Assembly (NCBI GenBank): GCA_902801475.1 | Contig: CADCIO010000008.1 | Span: forward strand, 1 to 64,000 | Length of the DNA stretch: 64,000 nucleotides | Reading direction: 5' to 3' | DNA from: an uncultured Bacteroidales bacterium | GTDB lineage: Bacteria > Bacteroidota > Bacteroidia > Bacteroidales > Bacteroidaceae | In this document: positions 33,007 through 41,517 of the stretch, in pieces | Layout: each line of letters starts with the position of its first letter | How positions within the stretch are numbered: position 1 is the stretch's first letter | Notes under the pieces: model-generated | Seen by the model: the letters and a program-made list of their open reading frames with translations, nothing else | What the model was told of the DNA's origin: nothing | Databases searched by the model: none | Position numbers and translations under genes: made by a program

Positions 33007-33441
33007 TTATTTTGTTCCGCTATGTCCGAAACCACCAGCACCGCGCTCCGTCTCATCCAGCACTTCCACTTCCACCAGTTGGGGCTGTTCGTGTTTCGCA
33101 ATGATCATCTGTGCAATGCGTTCACCATCATTGATGACAAAAGGTTCGTTAGAGAGGTTGACCAGAATGACACACACCTCGCCCCGATAGTCTGCATCGA
33201 TCGTGCCAGGGGTGTTGAGTACAGTAATGCCCTTCTTAATCGCCAAACCTGAGCGTGGACGTACCTGTGCTTCATAGCCAGCGGGCAATGCCATGAATAA
33301 TCCTGTGGGAACCAATGTACGTGCCAGTGGAGCCAACGTGATGGGCTCGTCGAGGTTGGCACGCAAATCCATACCTGCCGACAGCGGAGTAGCATACGCA
33401 GGTAGCGGATGATGTGACTTATTGATGATTTTTACTTCCAT
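33007..33441 (-). CDS. dut: dUTP diphosphatase
   Basis: A 144-residue trimeric-type dUTPase. The five family motifs are visible in part: [41 protein letters not shown] and the C-terminal [10 protein letters not shown] that closes over the substrate. It hydrolyses dUTP to dUMP, keeping uracil out of DNA and supplying dTMP synthesis. ATG 33441 is preferred over TTG 33447. It is divergent from dgt, another dNTP-cleaving enzyme, and heads the operon that includes the TPR, DUF4292 and envC-like genes. Confidence 0.95.
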   Translation of the reverse strand: MEVKIINKSHHPLPAYATPLSAGMDLRANLDEPITLAPLARTLVPTGLFMALPAGYEAQVRPRSGLAIKKGITVLNTPGTIDADYRGEVCVILVNLSNEPFVINDGERIAQMIIAKHEQPQLVEVEVLDETERGAGGFGHSGTK

Positions 33442-33458
33442 AAGCAATAAATTTGATG

Positions 33459-33466
33459 CAAAGGTA
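33459..33466 (-). promoter_or_regulatory. -7 box of the dut operon (TACCTTTG)
   Basis: The minus strand reads TACCTTTG then GCATC, 17 bases before the dut ATG. The heptamer repeat array begins right upstream, occupying the -33 region. Confidence 0.7.
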
Positions 33467-33467
33467 C

Positions 33468-33570
33468 GAAAACTAAAAACTAAAAACTAAAAACTATAAG
33501 TTAAAGTATGTTTTTCGGATGATAAAAAGGGCAGGTGACTCAAACTTTTAGTTTTTAGTTTTTAGTTTTT
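33468..33570. repeat. Inverted pair of heptamer arrays between dut and dgt
   Basis: About four AAAAACT units (33468-33496) and about four AGTTTTT units (33545-33570) face each other around a 48-base centre. They can pair over more than 20 bases. The arrays lie just upstream of both divergent -7 boxes. The same arrangement occurs at 60457-60566. Confidence 0.75.
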
Positions 33571-33583
33571 CACTTAAAAGTTT

Positions 33584-33591
33584 TAACTTTG
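33584..33591 (+). promoter_or_regulatory. -7 box of dgt (TAACTTTG)
   Basis: TAACTTTG ends only four bases before the dgt ATG at 33596. Other promoters in this window leave 11-50 bases. If transcription starts where the Bacteroidetes consensus predicts, the message would have no or almost no leader. Confidence 0.6.
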
Positions 33592-33595
33592 CACC

Positions 33596-34909
33596 ATGAA
33601 TTGGCAACAACTAATATCGAATAAACGGCTTGGGCAAGAAGATTTGCACATTGACCGAAAAGATGACCGCACGGAATTCAGACGTGATTACGACCGTCTC
33701 ATCTTCTCAGCCCCTTTCCGCCGACTACAAAACAAGACGCAGGTGTTTCCGCTGCCAGGCAGTGTATTTGTGCACAACCGACTGACCCATTCGCTCGAAG
33801 TGGCAAGTGTGGGACGAAGTCTGGGTGATGATGTGGCGCATGCCTTGATAGAAAAGCAGCCAGAACTTGCCAACACTCACATTCTCGAAATTGGTTCCAT
33901 CGTATCGGCTGCCTGTCTGGCCCACGATCTCGGCAACCCTCCTTTCGGACACTCGGGCGAACGTGCCATTGCTTCCTATTTCTTGGAAGACCAAGGTATC
34001 CAATACAAGAATCAGCTCACCCCAGAGCAATGGGCAGACATCACACATTTCGACGGCAATGCCAATGCGTTCCGTCTGCTCACTCATCAGTTCAAGGGAC
34101 GACGTGCTGGTGGTTTCGTGCTCACTTATTCCACCCTCTCCAGCATCGTGAAGTATCCCTTCCCTGCCACAGAAGCAGTCAAGCAGAAGTTTGGTTACTT
34201 CACACAGGAAAAGGGCATCTACGACCGTATTGCTACAGAATTAGGACTGGGGCGCAGAGGTGAAGGCTGGTTCCGTCATCCATTGGCCTATCTGGTGGAA
34301 GCGGCTGATGACATCTGCTACGAGATTATGGACATAGAGGATGCCCACAAACTCAAGATTCTCTCGTTTGAGGAAACACGTGACCTGATGTTGGGATTCC
34401 TCACGGAAGAGAAACGTGCACACATCATTGAGCGTAGTCAAAGCGTGGATGACAAAAATGAAAATGTGGTTTTTTTCCGTTCTTGTGCTATCGGAGCTCT
34501 TGAGAAAGAATGCGTCCGTGTGTTTGTAGAGAACGAGGAAGCCATCCTCAACGGCACGTTTGAGGGTTCCTTGATCGACCACTCCTGCCCACTCATACAC
34601 GATGCCTATGCCGCATGCGTGAAAGTGGCAAAAAGTCGTATCTATCGCAGTCGTGATGTGGTGGACACAGAACTGGCAGGTTACAAAATCATTTACACCC
34701 TCATCCAGCTTTTCACCAATGCTGTGATGAATCCTCACCACGCCTACAGCAGCCTCTTGCTTGACCGCGTATCCTCTCAGTATGAGGTGGATAGCCAAGA
34801 CACCTATGTGCGCATCATGGCTGTGCTTGACTACCTCTCAGGCATGACAGATGTCTTTGCCCTCGACCTCTATCGTAAGATTAACGGTGAAAGCCTTCCG
34901 ATGATTTAG
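33596..34909 (+). CDS. dgt: dGTP triphosphohydrolase (HD domain)
   Basis: A 437-residue HD-superfamily dGTPase. Motifs include FSAPFRRLQNKTQVF, HNRLTHSLEVASVGRSLG and the metal-binding HD in CLAHDLGNPPFGHSGE, plus VEAADDICYEIMDIEDAH. It cleaves dGTP, or several dNTPs, to deoxynucleoside and triphosphate. ATG 33596 is supported because the conserved N-terminus follows at once. It is divergent from dut, pairing two dNTP-pool enzymes on one regulatory region. A BASS transporter follows 26 bases later after an octamer repeat. Confidence 0.94.
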   Translation: MNWQQLISNKRLGQEDLHIDRKDDRTEFRRDYDRLIFSAPFRRLQNKTQVFPLPGSVFVHNRLTHSLEVASVGRSLGDDVAHALIEKQPELANTHILEIGSIVSAACLAHDLGNPPFGHSGERAIASYFLEDQGIQYKNQLTPEQWADITHFDGNANAFRLLTHQFKGRRAGGFVLTYSTLSSIVKYPFPATEAVKQKFGYFTQEKGIYDRIATELGLGRRGEGWFRHPLAYLVEAADDICYEIMDIEDAHKLKILSFEETRDLMLGFLTEEKRAHIIERSQSVDDKNENVVFFRSCAIGALEKECVRVFVENEEAILNGTFEGSLIDHSCPLIHDAYAACVKVAKSRIYRSRDVVDTELAGYKIIYTLIQLFTNAVMNPHHAYSSLLLDRVSSQYEVDSQDTYVRIMAVLDYLSGMTDVFALDLYRKINGESLPMI

Positions 34910-34910
34910 A

Positions 34911-34934
34911 ATTGAAGAATTGAAAGATTGAAGT
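34911..34934 (+). repeat. Octamer tandem repeat after dgt
   Basis: Three ATTGAARN units, identical over 24 bases to 4379-4402, where the same bases encode the C-terminus of AroA. Here they are in the spacer. Confidence 0.75.
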
Positions 34935-34935
34935 A

Positions 34936-35793
34936 ATGAATACCATATTTATTGTTCTACCCATTTTGACGCTCCTGATGTTCGATCTCGGACTCACGTT
35001 GCGTCCTCACGATTTCCGTCTCATTCTCCAACGCCCTCTTCCCGTTTTGGCTGGAGTCATTGGACAAATCATCCTCCTGCCCCTCATTGCTTGGGTAGTA
35101 GGTTCTATTTTCCACCTTACGCCCTTCTTTTTCTTGGGCATCATGCTCATTGCATGCAGTCCTGGTGGCAGTTCCAGTAACGTCTTTTCCATGCTGGCAC
35201 GAGGTGATGTGGCACTCTCCGTCACCTTGACGGCTTGCAGTTCCATCATCACGCTTTTTACTGTGCCGCTCATTATGGCGTGGGTTACCACTTCCATCGG
35301 TACGGGTGCAGATGTACATCTTCCTGTAGGTAACCTGCTCATGCAGAACATCGTGCTAATGGCGGTTCCCATCCTCATCGGACTCGGTGTGGGTATGAAA
35401 TGGACAACAGCAGCCAACCGCATCCACAACATACTGAAACGAGGTGCATTCCCTGCCCTCATCCTCCTTGCCACTGTATTCTTTCTCCAACATAAGGCGA
35501 CCATCGTGCAGGAGTTTCCATCTCTTGGACTCTGTATAACCGTACTCATCCTCCTTGCGATGAGTGGAGGTTCTCTGCTTTCTCTCATCTTCCGTCTGAC
35601 AGGGTCAGAACGTCGCACCATCGTCATAGAAGTGGGTATGCAGAATGCGGCACAAGCCATTACAGTGGCTTGTAGCCCTCTCGTGTTCGACAATGAGACC
35701 ATCGCCATCCCGGCCATCATCTATGCCCTGATGATGAACGTGTTACTGCTGATTTACGTGGGATGCCAAAGGCACATCAAACGAATCTCCTAA
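34936..35793 (+). CDS. Bile acid:sodium symporter (BASS) family transporter
   Basis: A 285-residue inner-membrane protein with about nine helices. The motifs CSPGGSSSNVFSMLARGD and EVGMQNAAQAITVA are those of the BASS/SBF family, whose two crossed discontinuous helices bind sodium. Members move organic anions such as bile acids, pantothenate or keto acids, and the substrate here cannot be read. It probably shares the dgt transcript. It converges with the nucleoside kinase gene, with a five-base gap between them. Confidence 0.88.
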   Translation: MNTIFIVLPILTLLMFDLGLTLRPHDFRLILQRPLPVLAGVIGQIILLPLIAWVVGSIFHLTPFFFLGIMLIACSPGGSSSNVFSMLARGDVALSVTLTACSSIITLFTVPLIMAWVTTSIGTGADVHLPVGNLLMQNIVLMAVPILIGLGVGMKWTTAANRIHNILKRGAFPALILLATVFFLQHKATIVQEFPSLGLCITVLILLAMSGGSLLSLIFRLTGSERRTIVIEVGMQNAAQAITVACSPLVFDNETIAIPAIIYALMMNVLLLIYVGCQRHIKRIS

Positions 35794-35798
35794 CATTT

Positions 35799-36920
35799 TT
35801 AATATTCAAACGCGCTGCCACCCATGAACTCACGCAGGAGGGAATGAGAAGGCAGAAGGTCGAGCGGAATGTCGTGGAAGCGGTTCATCACCCATTTCAG
35901 ACGTTCCGCTTCTTCATAGTAAGGATCGTCTTCACGTACATTCTCTAATATAGGAAGAGCTTTCTGCTTGAGTACGGCAAGTTCGTATTGAAAGGCTGTG
36001 CAGAAATTCACATCGGCATTCTGTTGGAATGGTGTAATCCATTTTTCTTCGCCTCGCCGCACGGAAGGCCAACGGGCAAGCGTCTCTGAGGCGGTCGTGT
36101 TGCGGAACTGAGCATCGCGCACCATACGACGAATAAGGCGGTTGTCAGTAGTGCCATAATAAGTACCATCATCATTCTTCGCCACTGTCAGGCCTGAGAT
36201 GTAGATGCGGAATATGTTTTCTTCGGGGATGCCACCTGTGAGTATCGGGTTGAGTGCATGAATACCTTCCATAATGAGAATGGTATGGTTGGCAAGCTTG
36301 ATGTAGTTACCACTTTGGGTGCTCTTCCCTTTTGCAAAGTCATAACGGGGCAGTTCTATTTCCTCCCCTTTGAGCAATTGGGAGAAATGCTGTCGAAAGA
36401 GGGGAACGTTGATGGCATCAATGTGCTCGAAATCATAATCGCCCGTTTCATCACGTGGTGTGAGTTCACGGTCAACATAGTAGTCGTCGAACGAGAGACA
36501 CTTTGCGCTCATCCCCTTCTGTTCCAATGCCATGCAGAGTTTCTTGCTGAATGTGGTCTTTCCGCTGGATGACGGTCCAGCAATGAGGACAGCTTTGACC
36601 CCTTCATGACGGGCGACAGCATCGGCTATTAATTCGAAGCCTTTCAGTTGTAGTGCCTCAGAGATTTTCACCATCTTCTCGGCATCACCTCGGTCAATGG
36701 CATTGTTCATCATGCCAATAGAAATGCAGACGGTTTTAAGTCGTTTGGTAAACAGGTACTTTCCTTTCACTCGACTGACGAGATACTGAATCGTCTCGTC
36801 CAAACTTTTTCCTTCTACGGCATTTTTCAATTGCTCCCTGATTTTCAGGTAAGCTCCATTCACCTCGAATTTCTCTGAACTCCGATCATAGCGGATTGGT
36901 AGGTTGGCTGGTATATTCAT
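35799..36920 (-). CDS. Uridine kinase-like nucleoside kinase
   Basis: A 373-residue P-loop kinase of the uridine kinase/phosphoribulokinase family. Walker A is AGPSSSGKTTF (residues 114-124); acceptor-side motifs are CLSFDDYYVDR, YDFEHIDAINVPLF and ELPRYDFAKG, with ILIMEGIHALNP after. It resembles the kinase half of a larger Bacteroidetes nucleoside kinase that has an N-terminal TGS and synthetase-like domain of more than 150 residues. That part is absent here, with only about 110 residues before the P-loop. The promoter at 36946-36953 confirms the short form. The substrate is unproven. Confidence 0.82.
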   Translation of the reverse strand: MNIPANLPIRYDRSSEKFEVNGAYLKIREQLKNAVEGKSLDETIQYLVSRVKGKYLFTKRLKTVCISIGMMNNAIDRGDAEKMVKISEALQLKGFELIADAVARHEGVKAVLIAGPSSSGKTTFSKKLCMALEQKGMSAKCLSFDDYYVDRELTPRDETGDYDFEHIDAINVPLFRQHFSQLLKGEEIELPRYDFAKGKSTQSGNYIKLANHTILIMEGIHALNPILTGGIPEENIFRIYISGLTVAKNDDGTYYGTTDNRLIRRMVRDAQFRNTTASETLARWPSVRRGEEKWITPFQQNADVNFCTAFQYELAVLKQKALPILENVREDDPYYEEAERLKWVMNRFHDIPLDLLPSHSLLREFMGGSAFEY

Positions 36921-36945
36921 AAGATGGTGGTTTAGGTTTGCGCAA

Positions 36946-36953
36946 CAAAGGTA
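36946..36953 (-). promoter_or_regulatory. -7 box of the nucleoside kinase gene (TACCTTTG)
   Basis: TACCTTTG on the minus strand, 25 bases before the ATG at 36920. Confidence 0.65.
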
Positions 36954-37027
36954 AGCATTTTAAGTGGAAAATGGAAAATGAAAAGAAAAAATTTGCTATC
37001 ACACTTTTTCCTTTTCACTTTTTTTCG

Positions 37028-37035
37028 TACCTTTG
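37028..37035 (+). promoter_or_regulatory. -7 box of the tRNA operon (TACCTTTG)
   Basis: TACCTTTG followed by GCACC, 19 bases before the first tRNA. It should produce a transcript with both tRNAs, ending at the terminator at 37221-37257. Confidence 0.7.
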
Positions 37036-37054
37036 CACCCGCAAAACGGGAAAT

Positions 37055-37126
37055 GGCCCCATAGTTCAATGGATAGAACAAATCTCTCCTAAAGATTAGA
37101 TCCGGGTTCGATTCCCGGTGGAGCTA
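37055..37126 (+). tRNA. tRNA-Arg (anticodon CCT)
   Basis: A cloverleaf can be drawn: acceptor 37055-37061 with 37119-37125 (one C-A mismatch and one G-T pair), anticodon stem AATCT/AGATT around loop CTCCTAA giving anticodon CCT, and a perfect T stem CCGGG/CCCGG with TTCGATT. The discriminator is A37126; CCA is not encoded. It reads the AGG arginine codon. Confidence 0.92.
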
Positions 37127-37141
37127 CCCAAGAGAAATGCA

Positions 37142-37216
37142 CACGGGGTTAGTTTAGTTGGTAGAATATCGGTCTCCAAAACCGAGGGTCGGGGGTTCGA
37201 GTCCCTCACCCCGTGC
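37142..37216 (+). tRNA. tRNA-Trp (anticodon CCA)
   Basis: Acceptor CACGGGG (37142-37148) pairs with CCCCGTG (37209-37215); the anticodon loop CTCCAAA gives anticodon CCA; the T arm contains GGTTCGAGTCC. CCA is not encoded. It lies 15 bases after tRNA-Arg and is probably co-transcribed. Confidence 0.92.
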
Positions 37217-37220
37217 AAGC

Positions 37221-37257
37221 AAAAAGGCGGACACTCAATCGGGTGTCTGCCTTTTTT
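37221..37257. terminator. Bidirectional terminator after the tRNAs
   Basis: A run of A plus GGCGGACAC (37221-37234) pairs with GTGTCTGCC plus a run of T (37243-37257), with one G-T pair. A-rich and T-rich flanks make it usable in both directions, for the tRNA transcript and the convergent DUF2851 gene. Confidence 0.9.
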
Positions 37258-37263
37258 ATGAAG

Positions 37264-38568
37264 CTAACTGTTCTCCTTTTTGTCTTCACGAAGAAATGCT
37301 GGAGTGCGGCGTATGTATTCATAGCCAAATTTGCAACGAAGGCAATCACGACGCTGGCAATAGTTACGATGAAGTTGAATGAGGGCTTGCGTGTCGGCAG
37401 CATTATCGCAAGGAACACCTGCTAATGTCCAGTCGCGGATGATGGTGTTGTTCTCAGGTTTGAGTTGTTCCCACAAGGAGAAGGCGCGATCGCAGAGAGA
37501 TTGGTCGGACTTGTATTTACCGTAGGCAAAGAGCATGGGTGCGACACTATTGATGATGATGAGCTGGATGGAGGACGGTGAGAGCATCTTCTCAATGGGT
37601 TTGGTGGGTTGGGAGGCAAAGGTGTAGTGGGTATGCCAATAGTCACTCACATGAGTAAGGAGTAGGGCACTTACTTCGTTGAGGTTTTGTGCATTGAGCA
37701 AACGGGAAAGGTTGAGGCGTTGCTCATAATAGAGCATAGCAAGCTGGGCAATGCGGATATGGGGAAAGTTCTGGGGACGGAGTCGGAGGAATTTCCATGA
37801 ACTGTATTGCATCGGAGTGAGGGAAAATTTCTGTCGCAAGTAGTGATACTCTTTTTGCAGCTTTTGGTAATAAACGTCTTCGTAATACACGTCGAGAAGT
37901 CCTGCCTGGCCAAAGAAGATGGCCTCTATCTGAAAGAGGTTGTCGCGATGTTTGCCAACTGCGCTCATCGGGATGGATTGTGCCCATTGCTCGAAAGCAT
38001 CCCCATTGATACCAAAACCAAAGTTACGAGCAAGCGTGACGAAAAGGGTGTCCTCCCAGTTCTTGTCGAGCATGTCACGGCGCTGCATGATTTGGTGGGT
38101 ACGCTCTTCAAAACGTTCCAAAGTAAGTGAGGTCATCCAATTATGAATCAAGAAGGTGGAGAGACTGCCTATCACATTGCGGCAAGGAGGTCGGCAGTCG
38201 TTGTGGCTGAGTTCGGCATAATTGTCACGAACGTAAGACGGTACTTCGAGTTGCAGTTGGGGAATCTCTTGACCATTGGGATAATAGAGCGGTCTGTCTA
38301 TCTCGCTTGCCACATGGAGAATGATGTTTTGATAAGTTGCATCCGTGTCGTGGTGATGGCGAAACCAATCGCTGGTTCTCAGATGAATCTCCACATTACC
38401 TACCCACTCAGTACCATCGAGCCGGATTTTTGCTCCAGTGAAATCGGGGCCTGCATCCGTGTTGTGGATGCCAGGATTAAGCACCTCCAAAAGCCGGCCA
38501 TCGGTTGTTCGGAGTTCGCGTAGTGGAAAAATCTTATGTTTCCACGTATAGTGAAGCAGTTGTTCCAT
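37264..38568 (-). CDS. DUF2851 family protein
   Basis: A 434-residue cytoplasmic-looking protein recognised as DUF2851 by its opening MEQLLHYTWKHKIFPLREL and by NPGIHNTDAGPDFTGAKI and VGNVEIHLRTSDW, which has some likeness to nuclease-type active sites (E-x-H with acidic residues) but is uncharacterised. A C-terminal cysteine cluster (NYCQRRDCLRCKFG) may bind metal. The ATG at 38568 is chosen because the promoter box overlaps the earlier start at 38592. It is divergent from dapB. Confidence 0.85.
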   Translation of the reverse strand: MEQLLHYTWKHKIFPLRELRTTDGRLLEVLNPGIHNTDAGPDFTGAKIRLDGTEWVGNVEIHLRTSDWFRHHHDTDATYQNIILHVASEIDRPLYYPNGQEIPQLQLEVPSYVRDNYAELSHNDCRPPCRNVIGSLSTFLIHNWMTSLTLERFEERTHQIMQRRDMLDKNWEDTLFVTLARNFGFGINGDAFEQWAQSIPMSAVGKHRDNLFQIEAIFFGQAGLLDVYYEDVYYQKLQKEYHYLRQKFSLTPMQYSSWKFLRLRPQNFPHIRIAQLAMLYYEQRLNLSRLLNAQNLNEVSALLLTHVSDYWHTHYTFASQPTKPIEKMLSPSSIQLIIINSVAPMLFAYGKYKSDQSLCDRAFSLWEQLKPENNTIIRDWTLAGVPCDNAADTQALIQLHRNYCQRRDCLRCKFGYEYIRRTPAFLREDKKENS

Positions 38569-38589
38569 GGTTTTTGTATTAATTTTGTT

Positions 38590-38597
38590 CAAAGGTA
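38590..38597 (-). promoter_or_regulatory. -7 box of the DUF2851 gene (TACCTTTG)
   Basis: TACCTTTG on the minus strand, 21 bases before ATG 38568. Confidence 0.65.
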
Positions 38598-38603
38598 GTG
38601 AAA

Positions 38604-38634
38604 AACTCCTAACTCCTAACTCCTAACTCCCAAC
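38604..38634. repeat. Heptamer tandem repeat between DUF2851 gene and dapB
   Basis: About four AACTCCT units lie between the two divergent -7 boxes, the same position as the arrays between dut/dgt and CPA2/asd, but not as an inverted pair. Confidence 0.65.
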
Positions 38635-38641
38635 TTTTCCT

Positions 38642-38649
38642 TATCTTTG
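38642..38649 (+). promoter_or_regulatory. -7 box of dapB (TATCTTTG)
   Basis: TATCTTTG followed by GCAG, with a leader of about 40 bases to the dapB ATG. The dapB-lepB-wbqC genes are probably one transcript. Confidence 0.7.
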
Positions 38650-38691
38650 CAGTGTTTTTAAAGAATTTATATCAAAATAAGGGATAAAAAG

Positions 38692-39447
38692 ATGAAAATA
38701 GCATTGATTGGATATGGCAAGATGGGCAAGATGATTGAGCAGATTGCCCTTAGCCGTGGTCACGAAATCGTGAGTATCATTGACATCGACAATCAAGAAG
38801 ATTTTGAAAGTGAGGCGTTTGCCAGTGCAGACGTGGCGATTGAGTTCACTACACCCATGACCGCCTACGACAACTACTTAAAGGCTTGGAAGGCAGGCGT
38901 GAAGGTGGTGAGTGGCAGTACAGGATGGCTGAAAGAGCATGGTGATGACGTAAGAAAAGCTTGTACAGAGGGCGGAAAGACACTCTTCTGGGCAAGCAAC
39001 TATTCGATTGGTGTGGCTATTTTCAGTGCCATTAATAAATATCTGGCAAGCATCATGAACCAGTTCCCTCAATATGACGTGAAGGAGGAGGAAACGCACC
39101 ATATTCACAAGCTTGATCATCCATCAGGCACGGGCATCACGTTGGCAGAGCAGATTGTGGAACGCCTCGACCGTAAGAAGGACTGGACGATGGGCTATCT
39201 CCAACAGCCAGACGGAACCGTGGAGGGGAGCGACGAGGTTGCTGCCGATTTGTTACCCATCAGTTCTATCAGACGTGGAGAAGTGCCAGGCATCCATTCA
39301 ATTACGTGGAACAGTGAGGCAGATCAAATCACGATTACACATGACGCTCATTCTCGTCAAGGCTTTGCTCTGGGAGCAGTCATTGCGGCAGAGTTTACTG
39401 CAAAGCATGAAGGACTGCTGAGCGCAGACGACTTGTTCACATTCTAA
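38692..39447 (+). CDS. dapB: 4-hydroxy-tetrahydrodipicolinate reductase
   Basis: A 251-residue DapB. The nucleotide-binding N-terminus is IALIGYGKMGKMIE; FWASNYSIGVAIF and the catalytic HHIHKLDHPSGTGITLAEQI follow. It reduces the dihydrodipicolinate precursor in lysine and diaminopimelate synthesis, providing a cell-wall building block. asd, which makes the pathway's aspartate semialdehyde, lies at 60.6 kb in the same window but in a separate unit. lepB follows after 11 bases. Confidence 0.95.
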   Translation: MKIALIGYGKMGKMIEQIALSRGHEIVSIIDIDNQEDFESEAFASADVAIEFTTPMTAYDNYLKAWKAGVKVVSGSTGWLKEHGDDVRKACTEGGKTLFWASNYSIGVAIFSAINKYLASIMNQFPQYDVKEEETHHIHKLDHPSGTGITLAEQIVERLDRKKDWTMGYLQQPDGTVEGSDEVAADLLPISSIRRGEVPGIHSITWNSEADQITITHDAHSRQGFALGAVIAAEFTAKHEGLLSADDLFTF

Positions 39448-39458
39448 AGAAGAGAACT

Positions 39459-40946
39459 ATGGGATTCGATTATAAAAGTTTCAAAAAGACGCGTTCTGGA
39501 GAGAACAACAAACCTACATGGACAGGCTGGAAATGGGTGAAGTTTGGTGTAGTTACCCTCTGTTACTTGGCTTTTCTCTATTGGGTAAAGTCCTGGTGGG
39601 GATTAATTGTAGTGCCCTTCATCTATGATGCCTACATCAGCAAGAAAATCAAGTGGACATGGTGGAAGGAATTGGAGAGCGACATCGCTCGTACCATCAT
39701 GAGTTGGGTGGATGCTATCGTGTTCGCACTCGTTGCAGTGTATTTCGTCAATAACTTTTTTTTCCAGAACTATCAGATTCCATCTTCTTCGTTGGAAAAG
39801 ACGCTGATGACGGGTGATTTTCTGTTGGTCAGCAAGATGAGTTATGGACCTCGTATCCCACAGACACCATTGACGATGCCACTAACACAGCACACCATCC
39901 CGATGCTGAACTGCAAATCCTATATCGAATGGCCTCAATGGGAATATCGCCGTGTAAAAGGATTCGGCAAGGTGGAATATGGTGACATCGTGGTGTTCAA
40001 CTACCCTGCTGGCGACACAGTTGCTGTTAATTATAATGGTGACTACTACAGTCTCTGCTATCAGGAAGGATGCATGGCTGCCGCAGAACAAGGCTATGAG
40101 GTGCCGCTGATGGAGACCCTCTCTGCTAACGAACAGCAACAGATATGGAATCAGTTCTATGGTATCGGCAAACAGATTGTAGCATCCAAAACCAATGTCT
40201 ATGGCAGTGTTACAACCCGTCCTGCCGACCGCCGGGAGAACTATGTGAAGCGTTGTGTTGGACTGCCCGGACAGACATTGGAAATCAAGGACAAAATCAT
40301 CTATGTGGATGGGGAAAAGCAGGAAACTCCTACTTTTGCGCAATTCAACTATAAGGTCTATACACACGACAACCAAATTTTCAGCGATGATCTGTGTGAA
40401 GAACTGAACATCAGTGATGAGGATCGTGACAAAATTCTCGATCGCAATCAAGGTATTCCACTCACCCACATGGCTGTGGAAGCACTGCGAGCAAACACTG
40501 CGTTTTGCGATAGCGTGGTGGAGGTCAAGGATGGCTACTGGGGCAACCTCTATCCCCTCAACCGCCAGTATGGCTGGACACGCGACAACTACGGTCCTAT
40601 CTGGATTCCAGCCAAGGGAAAGAGCGTGAAACTGACAATGGAGAATCTCCCTATCTACGAACGTCCTATCCGCGTGTATGAGAACAACCAGCTGGAGGTG
40701 AAGGATGGCAAGATTTACATCAACGGCAAGCCTACCGATTCCTACACCTTCAAGATGGACTATTATTGGATGATGGGTGACAACCGCCATAACTCGGCAG
40801 ACAGTCGCTACTGGGGTTTTGTCCCAGAAGACCACATCGTCGGCAAACCGCTGTTCATCTGGCTTTCTCTCATCACCGACCGCTATGGGAAATCCCATGG
40901 TGTACGTTGGAGCAGATTGTTCACATGGGTGGATAACATCAAGTAA
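39459..40946 (+). CDS. lepB: Signal peptidase I
   Basis: A 495-residue type I signal peptidase. Hydrophobic helices span about residues 28-60 and 85-102. The catalytic serine is in IPSSSLEKTLMTGDFLLVSK (Ser111 by alignment to the SxM box) and the general-base lysine in NYVKRCVGLPGQTLEI; MGDNRHNSADSRYWGFV closes the core. The protein is long because of a large insert between the lysine and GDN boxes, as in other Bacteroidales. It removes signal peptides from exported proteins. One base separates it from the wbqC-like gene. Confidence 0.93.
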   Translation: MGFDYKSFKKTRSGENNKPTWTGWKWVKFGVVTLCYLAFLYWVKSWWGLIVVPFIYDAYISKKIKWTWWKELESDIARTIMSWVDAIVFALVAVYFVNNFFFQNYQIPSSSLEKTLMTGDFLLVSKMSYGPRIPQTPLTMPLTQHTIPMLNCKSYIEWPQWEYRRVKGFGKVEYGDIVVFNYPAGDTVAVNYNGDYYSLCYQEGCMAAAEQGYEVPLMETLSANEQQQIWNQFYGIGKQIVASKTNVYGSVTTRPADRRENYVKRCVGLPGQTLEIKDKIIYVDGEKQETPTFAQFNYKVYTHDNQIFSDDLCEELNISDEDRDKILDRNQGIPLTHMAVEALRANTAFCDSVVEVKDGYWGNLYPLNRQYGWTRDNYGPIWIPAKGKSVKLTMENLPIYERPIRVYENNQLEVKDGKIYINGKPTDSYTFKMDYYWMMGDNRHNSADSRYWGFVPEDHIVGKPLFIWLSLITDRYGKSHGVRWSRLFTWVDNIK

Positions 40947-40947
40947 G

Positions 40948-41517
40948 ATGGTATTATCTAGTGCATATTTACCTCCTATTAGTTGGTTCGTCAGGCTTAT
41001 GACTGGCGAACCAATTTTCATTGAACAATACGAAAACTATCAGAAGCAGACTATCCGCAACCGTTGTACTATCGATTCGCCAAATGGTCCACTACACCTT
41101 TCCATTCCCATTGATAAAAGTACTTTCATTGGGGGGAAATGCATGATGAAGGATGTGCGTATCAGTACACACAATGATTGGCAACATCAACATTGGTATG
41201 CACTCGAAACTTCTTATTTCAACTCTCCATTCTATGAGTATCTACAAGACGACTTTCGCCCTCTGTACGAAAAGCATTGGGATTTCTTGATTGACTTCAA
41301 TGAATCTTTAATACAAAAATGTTGCGAGATGCTTGACATTCAGCCAAACATCTCGCGTACGAATCAATATGTGGGAATAAAATCTCTCGGTTCCGACTTT
41401 CACCCCATTCCCTACTATCAAGTATTTCAACAGAAGCACGGTTTCATTCCCGACCTCTCCATCATTGACCTCATTTTCAATATGGGCAATGAAAGTTTAT
41501 TGTTCCTTAAAAGATAA
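40948..41517 (+). CDS. WbqC-like family protein
   Basis: A 189-residue protein starting MVLSSAYLPPISWFVRL, with NRCTIDSPNGPLHLSIP, WQHQHWYALETSYFNSPF and the closing LSIIDLIFNMG, all characteristic of WbqC-like proteins. Some members sit in O-antigen clusters, but the biochemical role is unknown. The long frame from 40777 overlaps lepB and is not used. It ends inside the convergent PHP phosphatase gene (11-bp overlap of 3' ends). Confidence 0.88.
   Translation: MVLSSAYLPPISWFVRLMTGEPIFIEQYENYQKQTIRNRCTIDSPNGPLHLSIPIDKSTFIGGKCMMKDVRISTHNDWQHQHWYALETSYFNSPFYEYLQDDFRPLYEKHWDFLIDFNESLIQKCCEMLDIQPNISRTNQYVGIKSLGSDFHPIPYYQVFQQKHGFIPDLSIIDLIFNMGNESLLFLKR

Noticed and set aside
33468..33570. Regularly spaced repeats considered as a CRISPR array
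   Set aside because: The units are 7 bp with no spacers, and no cas gene lies in the window. Nowhere else do direct repeats alternate with unique spacers.
37055..37264. tRNA genes as an integration site
   Set aside because: No duplicated tRNA 3' end, integrase or foreign block lies next to tRNA-Arg or tRNA-Trp; the following gene is an ordinary DUF2851 gene behind a terminator.
39882..41021. A 379-codon frame antisense to lepB
   Set aside because: lepB on the other strand has all catalytic motifs; the antisense product has no recognisable domain or promoter.
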